Shown in pieces: positions 15,768-22,491 of a stretch of 33,350 bases of DNA (the first letter of the stretch is position 1; every line of letters begins with the position of its first letter). Location of the stretch: the NCBI GenBank assembly GCA_965659675.1, contig CBFHWY010000027.1, forward strand, positions 1-33,350, in the 5' to 3' direction. The translations under genes and the position numbers were made by a program. The stretch comes from CBFHWY01 sp965659675 (GTDB lineage Bacteria > Bacteroidota > Bacteroidia > Flavobacteriales_G > Salibacteraceae). The notes below the pieces were generated by a model, which was not told the DNA's origin, ran no database searches, and saw nothing but the letters and a program-made list of their open reading frames with translations.

Positions 15768-15774
15768 ATTTTTA
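15767..15774 (+). promoter_or_regulatory. Candidate -7 box for the LVIVD-type lipoprotein gene
   Basis: TATTTTTA (7/8 match to TAnnTTTG) lies 20 nt before the ATG at 15795. It overlaps the start codon of the divergent barrel gene and abuts that gene's -7 box, so the two promoters would compete for the same DNA. Confidence 0.3.
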
Positions 15775-15775
15775 T

Positions 15776-15809
15776 CAAAATTAAACACTTCAACATGAAA
15801 ACGCTCAAA
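15776..15809 (-). promoter_or_regulatory. Candidate promoter for the outer-membrane barrel gene
   Basis: On the minus strand TTTG (15809-15806) is followed after 22 nt by TAATTTTG (15783-15776), an exact -7 match at acceptable spacing. The ATG begins 8 nt further on, implying a leader of only a few bases. The -33 element lies inside the first codons of the divergent gene. Confidence 0.55.
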
Positions 15810-17129
15810 TATTCTCTATCGGTATTATTTTCCGCATTTATGCTTCTCTTTCTTTCTTCTTGTGAGGACAAAGTAGAAGAGCAAATTACCTACACCGCGA
15901 ATGTCCCGGTGTATAAAAGCATGGCCGACGTGCTTGCTGAGGTTCGTTTTACAGCTCCAGAGCAATTGGAAAATACGGGGAAGATTTACTCCTATTCAAA
16001 CCTCATTTATATCGCTGAGGCAGAGAAGGGTGTTCACGTGTTTGATAATAGCAATCCGTCAAATCCGGTGAATATTGGCTTTATCAATATTCCTGGTAAT
16101 AAGGATATCTCGATCAAAGATGGCTTTTTGTATGCAGACTGCCACACAGACCTACTCGTCATCAGAATGAACTCAGCTCGGGATTATGAGTTGATCAACC
16201 GGGTCGAAGGAGTCTTTAATTATGTTATTCCTGAGTATGATACAAGATATCCACTTGCTCAAATAGATGAGTCTAAAGGTCTTGTTGTAGGATACACCAT
16301 AGAAGAGATCACAACAACGCAAGACTATGTGGTGTATCATGAAGCACCTTATCAGGTGAGAATGGATAATTTCGGTCAATCGGTTAGGCCATCTTTTGGC
16401 GCCGTTGGCGAATCTGCAGGAGCGAGAAGCACAGGACTAACTGGTGGAGGTGAAGGTCTTGGCGGTTCATTCGCTCAATTTATGATCGTGGAGGACCAAC
16501 TCTATGTGATGAATTCAACATCTGAAATTAGCTTTTACGATATTTCGAGTCCTGCTGAACCTTTTGCAAACGGATCATTTAGCCCAGGTTGGGAAATTGA
16601 AACGCTTCACAAGTACAAAGAGAATCTGTTTATCGGGGGCAGAATGGGTATGTACATTTACTCCGTTACAGATCCTGCAAATCCAACCTACTTGTCTGAG
16701 TTTAATCACGCAGATGCCTGCGACCCTGTAGTAGCAGATGATCATTATGCATACGTGACGCTAAGAACAGGTACCCAGTGCATCGGACAGCTCAATCAGC
16801 TTGAGGTGATCGACATTCGAAATATCGCCAATGCAAGACATGTAAAAACTGTACCAATGACCAATCCTCACGGTGTTGGGATTGATAGAGAAAATAAGGT
16901 GCTATTCGTTTGTGATGGATCTGCTGGTCTGAAGGTATATGATGCAAGTGAGTTGCACCTTATTCAACCACAATTCATCTTGCAGGAGATCGAGGGCATT
17001 ACTGCTTATGACGTGATTCCTCTAGATGGCAGATTGATGCTGATCGCTGAAGATGGCTTGTATCAGTATGAATACAATACAAATGATCAGTGGCTGACCA
17101 TGCTTAGCGTGATCAACACAGCGAGCTGA
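15795..17129 (+). CDS. LVIVD-type beta-propeller lipoprotein
   Basis: A 444-aa predicted lipoprotein; the signal peptide ends FLSSC with Cys23 as anchor. The body repeats a pattern of about 40-50 residues typical of LVIVD propeller proteins: a strand, then IYIAEAEKGVHVFDNSNPSNPVNIG, YVMNSTSEISFYDISSPAEPFANG, and FIGGRMGMYIYSVTDPANPTYLSEF. Each carries a D-x-S/T-(N/D)-P turn. Such proteins are usually surface or periplasmic and often bind partners; no enzyme active site is visible. Its TGA is immediately followed by the reverse-strand stop of the S9 peptidase gene, forming TGATCA at 17127-17132. Confidence 0.85.
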   Translation: MKTLKYSLSVLFSAFMLLFLSSCEDKVEEQITYTANVPVYKSMADVLAEVRFTAPEQLENTGKIYSYSNLIYIAEAEKGVHVFDNSNPSNPVNIGFINIPGNKDISIKDGFLYADCHTDLLVIRMNSARDYELINRVEGVFNYVIPEYDTRYPLAQIDESKGLVVGYTIEEITTTQDYVVYHEAPYQVRMDNFGQSVRPSFGAVGESAGARSTGLTGGGEGLGGSFAQFMIVEDQLYVMNSTSEISFYDISSPAEPFANGSFSPGWEIETLHKYKENLFIGGRMGMYIYSVTDPANPTYLSEFNHADACDPVVADDHYAYVTLRTGTQCIGQLNQLEVIDIRNIANARHVKTVPMTNPHGVGIDRENKVLFVCDGSAGLKVYDASELHLIQPQFILQEIEGITAYDVIPLDGRLMLIAEDGLYQYEYNTNDQWLTMLSVINTAS

Positions 17130-19265
17130 TCAATATTCTACTTCTAATTTATCTTCTATATAGCGGATAACCTTGTCCATGAGGTGGATTCTGTCTCGTC
17201 CTCTAACATTGTGGGGATGATTCGGATAAAGGAAGAAGTCTACCTGAACTCCTTTTTGAACGCATTGCTGAAGGAACGAAATACTATGTTGTGGTACAAC
17301 AACATCATCAACACTCCCGTGTATGATCAATAGCTCGCCATCGAGTTGATCAACTTTATCAAGGTTATTTGTCAACTTGTAACCTTCAGGATTAGATTGA
17401 GGGCTATCCATGTAACGCTCTGTGTACATGATTTCATAAAACTTCCAGTTCATCACTGGTCCACCTGCTACTCCTACATGAAAGGCTCCCGGATGCTTCA
17501 ACATAAGAGATGTGGTCATGAATCCGCCGTATGACCATCCGTGTACTGCAAGCTTAGTGGTGTCAACAAAATCAAGGTTTTTCAGGTATTCCAGGCCTAA
17601 TAATTGATCCTGCATTTCCAGTTCACCTAAGTTCCGGAAAGTTTGTTGCTCAAATGGCATACCCCGGTTCTCACTTCCTCGACCATCTAGTGTGAAAACC
17701 ACAAAACCTTTTTCTGCAAGATGATTCATCCAGAGTGGCGCTCTAGCTCGCCATGAATTCGTGATAAGTTGCACACCTGGACCATTATAAACATATACCA
17801 ATACAGGGTATCTTTTCCCACTATCCAAAACGGATGGAGTAATGAGTCGAGCATTGAGCATACTGCTGTCTTCGGCCATTAAACTAAATAGCTTCGTCTT
17901 GCCGATCATATGTGCCTGGAGCTTGTCATCCGCCACATTCAAGGTGTCTGTGCTTAGATCATCTAGCTTCAGAACATATTGGATCAACGGTGTAGCCGTA
18001 TCAGTATAGGAAATGAACAGCGCATTTGATTCGGCATGAAAGTCGGCCTTGTGAGTGCCTGCAAGCGGTGTGAGGGTGTCGATTCTAAATGAGTCAAGCT
18101 GTATTCTGTAAACACTCCTTCCGAGCGCTTGATTGGTGGCTTTACTGAAATAGTAATAGTCCCCATTTTTACCGAATCCCAGCCCTTCCATGACTACGTC
18201 TTCTCCTTTGGTTAATTGGACAGCGGAGTCGCCCTTGAGATCATACAGATACAAATGGTCGTATCCAGATCGTTCACTTCTCCAGAGGAATTTATTGGGA
18301 TCCTTTGGTAAGAACTCCATCGAATGAAGCGGCTGAACGTACTTGTCAGATTTTTCTTCAAATACTGTAGTTACAAATACACCAGAGTCGGCTGAATAAG
18401 CATTGAGCTTTAGATGATCCTGATCTCGATTCAAAACGGCGATGTAAATGAGTTTTTCATCTGGGCTCCACTGGATATTTGTCAGGTATTGATCCTTTGG
18501 CAATCCTGTGCGCATGAATACATTCTTACCTGTGGCAAAGTCGTATGCCCCAAGCGTCACAAAGTGACTGCTATCGCCAGCCATTGGGTACTTTATGATT
18601 CGCGATTCAGATACATTAGGTTTTAAGGTGATCAAAGGATAATCACTCACAGCGCGTTCATCTTTTCGGTAATATGCCAGTCGTCTGCCGCTAGGCGACC
18701 AAAAAGTCCCCTTGCTTACTCCAAATTCATAGCGGTGAACAGCCTGACCATAGATGATATTTTCAATGTTCACATCACTTACGGGAATATCGCCCTCAAT
18801 GGTGGCGATGTACAGATTGTTCCCCCTGGTATAAGCAGCCATATAGTTCATGTCACAAAAATCGACGTTGCTGCCCCCTTTAGGGATCACAAATAGGTGA
18901 TAGGCTCTTTTCTCATTCATGTTGTACTCATAATACACGGAGTCTTTTCTGAAGACGAATGTGTTAGAGTTTGTCCATTGAATGCCTGGAATTCGTTTTA
19001 AGCCCTTCAATTCTTCATGGGCAGTATTGAGGTCATCAGGCCTAACAACATGGCGAAGGTTGGTGTCAAGATCAACGATAATAAGAGAGTCAGCACTCCT
19101 GTAGGAGTATGCTTTTCTGTTTTTAAGCCATTTGAAGTCGCTAACAGATTTGGTTCTGAACTTGGTCCACTGTCCGACGACAGCATCCTCCAGGTTGAGT
19201 TCTTCTTTCTGCGACATTGCCTGAAAGGCCAATATTAGAAGTAATGCAACTGCGATTCTGCGCAT
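17130..19265 (-). CDS. Dipeptidyl peptidase IV-like S9 family peptidase
   Basis: A 711-aa secreted prolyl-oligopeptidase-family enzyme that would release dipeptides from the N-terminus of oligopeptides. The frame is open to 19352, but the ATG at 19265 starts a clear signal peptide (MRRIAVALLLILAFQAMSQ) and lies downstream of a near-consensus -7 box (19283-19290), so I choose it. An N-terminal eight-bladed propeller (DPPIV_N) precedes an alpha/beta hydrolase domain with nucleophile Ser578 in GWSYGGF, acid Asp653/654 in HGSVDDVV, and His685 in NHPHNV. In the N-terminal amine-binding region HRYEFG has one Glu, where classical DPP-IV has two, so specificity is not certain. It is convergent with the propeller lipoprotein gene. 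Confidence 0.92.
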   Translation of the reverse strand: MRRIAVALLLILAFQAMSQKEELNLEDAVVGQWTKFRTKSVSDFKWLKNRKAYSYRSADSLIIVDLDTNLRHVVRPDDLNTAHEELKGLKRIPGIQWTNSNTFVFRKDSVYYEYNMNEKRAYHLFVIPKGGSNVDFCDMNYMAAYTRGNNLYIATIEGDIPVSDVNIENIIYGQAVHRYEFGVSKGTFWSPSGRRLAYYRKDERAVSDYPLITLKPNVSESRIIKYPMAGDSSHFVTLGAYDFATGKNVFMRTGLPKDQYLTNIQWSPDEKLIYIAVLNRDQDHLKLNAYSADSGVFVTTVFEEKSDKYVQPLHSMEFLPKDPNKFLWRSERSGYDHLYLYDLKGDSAVQLTKGEDVVMEGLGFGKNGDYYYFSKATNQALGRSVYRIQLDSFRIDTLTPLAGTHKADFHAESNALFISYTDTATPLIQYVLKLDDLSTDTLNVADDKLQAHMIGKTKLFSLMAEDSSMLNARLITPSVLDSGKRYPVLVYVYNGPGVQLITNSWRARAPLWMNHLAEKGFVVFTLDGRGSENRGMPFEQQTFRNLGELEMQDQLLGLEYLKNLDFVDTTKLAVHGWSYGGFMTTSLMLKHPGAFHVGVAGGPVMNWKFYEIMYTERYMDSPQSNPEGYKLTNNLDKVDQLDGELLIIHGSVDDVVVPQHSISFLQQCVQKGVQVDFFLYPNHPHNVRGRDRIHLMDKVIRYIEDKLEVEY

Positions 19266-19377
19266 GATTTCAAGATTTAGCACAAATATGCTTTTAATGT
19301 TCATTCGATCGAAACTTGATATGACAAGAATACTGCCATGAATTTCTTTCAAATGCCGTTTGCTGTGCTATAAAATC

Positions 19378-19385
19378 TAAATTTG
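19378..19385 (+). promoter_or_regulatory. Candidate -7 box for hpt-adk
   Basis: TAAATTTG is an exact TAnnTTTG match ending 9 nt before the GTG start of hpt. A TTTG lies 15 nt upstream (19359-19362), a little close for a -33 element. The predicted leader is at most a few bases. Confidence 0.5.
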
Positions 19386-19394
19386 CCGACCTAA

Positions 19395-19943
19395 GTGACC
19401 ACAGTGGTTGAATACAAGGGGAAAAAATTTGAGCCTTTCATTTATCACGATATGATTGATCGTGTGATCTCAGACCTGTCTGAGCGGATCAACCAAGACC
19501 TACGTGATAAGAATCCGGTCTTTTTGATTGTGCTAAACGGTGCCTTCATGTTTGCTGCCGATCTTATGAGGCATGTAGACTTTGATTGTGAGATATGCTT
19601 CATTAGAATGAAGAGCTACGTGGGCACTGAATCTAGCGGCACAGTCAAAGAAGTGATTGGGATTGAAGGCTCCCTGAAAGACAGAACGGTTGTTATCGTT
19701 GAAGATATTGTAGATACGGGCAGTACCTTAGACGAACTAATGAGGATCATCCCAGAGCATCAGCCTGCTGAGATCAGGATCGCTACCTTTTTGATGAAGC
19801 CCGAAAAATATGACAAGAAACATAAGGTTCATTATGTAGCGCTGCGTATTCCCAACGAATTTGTACTCGGATATGGTCTTGACTATGATGGCTACGGAAG
19901 AAACCTAAAGGACTTATATAAACTACACGAAACAGAAGACTAA
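19395..19943 (+). CDS. hpt: Hypoxanthine phosphoribosyltransferase
   Basis: This enzyme salvages hypoxanthine (and often guanine) to IMP/GMP with PRPP. The 182-aa length is normal. The PRPP-binding motif is VVIVEDIVDTGSTL (residues 99-112, with the acidic pair Glu103-Asp104), the flexible-loop segment MKSYVGTESSGTVK lies before it, and FVLGYGLDYDGYGRN near the C-terminus is the purine-binding end. It starts at GTG (19395); a second GTG four codons on is also possible. The TAA stop shares its last base with the adk ATG (TAATG), so the two form a coupled purine-nucleotide operon. Confidence 0.95.
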   Translation: MTTVVEYKGKKFEPFIYHDMIDRVISDLSERINQDLRDKNPVFLIVLNGAFMFAADLMRHVDFDCEICFIRMKSYVGTESSGTVKEVIGIEGSLKDRTVVIVEDIVDTGSTLDELMRIIPEHQPAEIRIATFLMKPEKYDKKHKVHYVALRIPNEFVLGYGLDYDGYGRNLKDLYKLHETED

Positions 19944-20515
19944 TGTTGAACATTGTATTGTTTGGCCCTCCTGGAGCCGGTAAAGGAACTCAATCTCAGA
20001 AGATCATCGATCAGTACCGACTTATACATCTTTCTACAGGGGATATCCTTAGGGCGGAGATATCGAATGGAACTGAGCTAGGTCTGAAGGCAAAAGCTTT
20101 AATGGATAAAGGTGAATTAGTACCTGATGAGGTGGTGATTGGAATGATCGAGCATCGATTATCTGAAGATAAAGAAGCAAAGGGCTTTATTTTTGATGGC
20201 TTCCCCAGAACCGTGGCGCAAGCGGAAGCGCTTGATGAATTACTTCAAAAATTTGACACTGAAATTCACGAGATGATCGCCCTGGAGGTATCTGAGGATG
20301 AACTCAAGAAAAGACTTCTGGAAAGAGGGAAAGTGTCAGGCCGAGCTGATGATCAGGACATTGGAAAAATTGAGAACCGAATCAGTGTGTACAAGAAACA
20401 AACCCTACCGGTAGCGGAATATTACGAGAAACAGGGAAAGTATAAAGGAATCAACGGTATTGGAAGTATCGACGAGATCTTCGGTCGCATCGAGGAGAGC
20501 ATAGAGGCCGCTTAA
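19943..20515 (+). CDS. adk: Adenylate kinase (short form)
   Basis: Adenylate kinase interconverts ATP + AMP and 2 ADP. P-loop GPPGAGKGT is at residues 8-16, the AMP-binding STGDILR at 31-37, and FDGFPRT at 84-90. At 190 aa it is the short type: the LID is only ERGKVSGRADD (127-137), with no zinc-finger LID. Start and stop are tightly coupled to neighbours: the ATG overlaps the hpt stop, and its TAA forms the first three bases of a perfect -7 box before obgE. Confidence 0.97.
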   Translation: MLNIVLFGPPGAGKGTQSQKIIDQYRLIHLSTGDILRAEISNGTELGLKAKALMDKGELVPDEVVIGMIEHRLSEDKEAKGFIFDGFPRTVAQAEALDELLQKFDTEIHEMIALEVSEDELKKRLLERGKVSGRADDQDIGKIENRISVYKKQTLPVAEYYEKQGKYKGINGIGSIDEIFGRIEESIEAA

Positions 20516-20520
20516 TTTTG
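20513..20520 (+). promoter_or_regulatory. Candidate -7 box for obgE, overlapping the adk stop
   Basis: TAATTTTG exactly matches TAnnTTTG, and its first three bases are the adk stop codon. The obgE ATG follows 17 nt later. No -33 TTG is evident within the adk 3' coding sequence. Confidence 0.42.
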
Positions 20521-20537
20521 TACTTTTCATACTCACT

Positions 20538-21557
20538 ATGAGTCCTTCCAGAAACCGAAAGGAAAGTACATCCAACTTCGTTGACTATGTCAAGATATGT
20601 TGTCGCTCCGGCAAAGGCGGTGCAGGATCTGCGCATCTAAGAAGAGAGAAATTCGTTGCTAAAGGAGGCCCTGACGGAGGAGATGGAGGTCGAGGTGGCC
20701 ACGTTATCGCCAGAGCAAATAAGCAGCTTTGGACCTTACTACCACTAAAATATAAGAAGCACGTAATTGCCGGCAACGGTGGGAATGGTGGAAAACAGAC
20801 CAGTACTGGAGCAGACGGCGATGACATAGTCCTGGAAGTTCCCCTCGGGACGATCATCAGAGATGCAGAAACGGAAGAGATACTCTTTGAGCTTACCGAA
20901 GAAGGTGATGAATGTATCGTTGCCAGTGGTGGAAGAGGAGGATTGGGTAATGCACATTTCAAATCCCCCACAAACCAAACTCCCAGATATGCGCAACCCG
21001 GTGAGGAAGGAGAAATGATCTGGAGGGTCTTTGAGTTAAAGGTCCTGGCTGACGTCGGACTTGTTGGTTTTCCTAATGCGGGTAAATCCACCTTGTTGAG
21101 TACCATCACGGCAGCAAAACCTGAGGTCGCCAACTACCCATTTACTACGCTGGTACCTAATTTGGGAATTGTTTCTTATCGCGATGATCGCTCTTTTGTG
21201 ATGGCCGATATCCCTGGGATCATCGAGGGTGCAAGTGAAGGCAGAGGGCTTGGACATCGTTTTCTGAGACATATAGAGCGAAATGCCGTTTTACTTTTTA
21301 TGATCCCTGCGGATGCTGAAGATATCAGAAAGGAATATGAAACGCTTTTGTCTGAGCTCAAGAAATACAATCCTGAATTACTCGATAAAGAGCGCATTTT
21401 AGCCATATCGAAAAGTGATCTGCTCGACGAAGAGCTAAAGGAGATGATCAGTAAAGAGATGGGTGAACTAAAGCACCTGTACTTTTCTTCAGTTACTCAA
21501 CAGGGATTGACTGAGCTCAAAGACATGATCTGGAAAAGCCTTGAACATGATAGCTGA
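20538..21557 (+). CDS. obgE: GTPase Obg/CgtA
   Basis: A ribosome-associated GTPase needed for 50S assembly and linked to (p)ppGpp responses. The 339-aa protein has the glycine-rich Obg fold (about residues 15-170, KFVAKGGPDGGDGGRGG and GNGGNGGKQ). The G domain follows: G1 GFPNAGKS (177-184), G2 PFTT (201-204), G3 DIPG (224-227), and G4 as SKSD, replacing the more usual NKxD. It ends at the G domain, without the C-terminal OCT extension of some Obg proteins. The first 12 residues before FVDYVKI are slightly longer than in many homologues. The last 11 bases overlap the PAP2 gene. Confidence 0.97.
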   Translation: MSPSRNRKESTSNFVDYVKICCRSGKGGAGSAHLRREKFVAKGGPDGGDGGRGGHVIARANKQLWTLLPLKYKKHVIAGNGGNGGKQTSTGADGDDIVLEVPLGTIIRDAETEEILFELTEEGDECIVASGGRGGLGNAHFKSPTNQTPRYAQPGEEGEMIWRVFELKVLADVGLVGFPNAGKSTLLSTITAAKPEVANYPFTTLVPNLGIVSYRDDRSFVMADIPGIIEGASEGRGLGHRFLRHIERNAVLLFMIPADAEDIRKEYETLLSELKKYNPELLDKERILAISKSDLLDEELKEMISKEMGELKHLYFSSVTQQGLTELKDMIWKSLEHDS

Positions 21558-22107
21558 GCTCGAAAAGCTTGATCGAAGTCTATTTATGCTGATCAATGGA
21601 GCCCATGCTCCATGGTTAGATTCAGTAATGTGGTTTTTAAGTGAGAAATACGTTTGGATCCCATTTTACCTCCTTTTACTCATTAGCTTAATGATTCACT
21701 ATGGCTGGAAAAAAACATTGATATGGATCTTGCCCGCCGTTGCCATAACGATCACATTGAGTGATCAGATTTCGGTTAAGATGTTCAAGGAGGTCTTTGA
21801 GCGATATCGCCCTTGTCATAACCTTGAACTCAAAGCACTGGTTCACCTTGTTGATGAGCATTGCGGTGGTCAATTTGGTTTTGTTTCTTCTCATGCTGCA
21901 AACAGCTTTGGACTTGCGGCGGTCGTCGCCACTTTAAGCCAATGGAGATCACTCGTCATCACCATGATCTTATGGGCTGTTTTGGTTTCCTACAGCAGGG
22001 TATATTTGGGTGTACATTACCCCGGAGATATTATCGGAGGGGCCATCTTAGGCACGCTGATAGGATTGCCCATTGCACTTTTCATTAAATCAAGAATAAA
22101 AGCTTAG
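21547..22107 (+). CDS. PAP2-family membrane phosphatase
   Basis: A 186-aa inner-membrane phosphatase with about five to six membrane segments. The three PAP2 motifs are visible: KEVFERYRP (K-x6-R-P), SSHAANS (the S-x-H-catalytic motif, with Ser-Ser where many have Pro-Ser-Gly), and SRVYLGVHYPGDIIGG (S-R-x5-H-x3-D). Likely substrates are lipid phosphates such as undecaprenyl pyrophosphate or phosphatidylglycerol phosphate; the sequence does not decide. A TTG two codons upstream is also open, but ATG at 21547 is preferred and overlaps obgE by 11 bp. Confidence 0.92.
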   Translation: MIAELEKLDRSLFMLINGAHAPWLDSVMWFLSEKYVWIPFYLLLLISLMIHYGWKKTLIWILPAVAITITLSDQISVKMFKEVFERYRPCHNLELKALVHLVDEHCGGQFGFVSSHAANSFGLAAVVATLSQWRSLVITMILWAVLVSYSRVYLGVHYPGDIIGGAILGTLIGLPIALFIKSRIKA

Positions 22108-22108
22108 T

Positions 22109-22465
22109 ATGGCCTGGTTACTTGTTTTTTTAGGCGGTGGAATAGGCTCTTTACTGCGTTTTGGAACAGGAAAACTGAGTCATGCCTTTTTTCCGGTTAG
22201 CTTTCCTGTTGGAACCCTGATCTCAAACATACTCAGTTGCCTCCTAATTGGTTTAGCAGTAGGATACTTTAAGCAAGAACTGGATCGTAATGCGCTTCTG
22301 TATTATTTTTTGATTGTGGGTGTATGTGGTGGTTTCAGCACCTTTTCCACCTTCAGTTATGAAAGCCTGAATCTCTTTCAGCAAGGCATGATGCTTTATG
22401 GTATCCTGAATATATTGACCAGCGTCGGCTTTTGTATAGCCTTACTTTGGTGGATCCTGAAATAG
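22109..22465 (+). CDS. crcB: Fluoride ion channel Fluc/CrcB
   Basis: A 118-aa four-helix protein that exports fluoride as an antiparallel dimer. Family marks are GGGIGSLLRF in helix 1, FPVGTLISNILSC with the pore-lining Asn in helix 2, and GFSTFSTFSYE around the helix 3 break, containing the Phe-box and the central Na+ site region. Only one copy is present here, so a homodimer is expected. It follows the PAP2 gene by 1 bp. I see no fluoride riboswitch in the short space available. Confidence 0.95.
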   Translation: MAWLLVFLGGGIGSLLRFGTGKLSHAFFPVSFPVGTLISNILSCLLIGLAVGYFKQELDRNALLYYFLIVGVCGGFSTFSTFSYESLNLFQQGMMLYGILNILTSVGFCIALLWWILK

Positions 22466-22479
22466 GATAGAAAATGAAT

Positions 22480-22487
22480 TAAATTTG
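22480..22487 (+). promoter_or_regulatory. Candidate -7 box for the M28 peptidase gene
   Basis: TAAATTTG is an exact TAnnTTTG match that ends only 4 nt before the ATG at 22492. Transcription from it would begin at or within a base or two of the start codon, a leaderless arrangement. Confidence 0.45.
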
Positions 22488-22491
22488 ATGA

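Noticed and set aside
20585..21133. 182-codon minus-strand frame opposite obgE
   Set aside because: Its Pro/Ser-rich sequence is the antisense of the glycine-rich Obg domain, which is clearly the coding strand.
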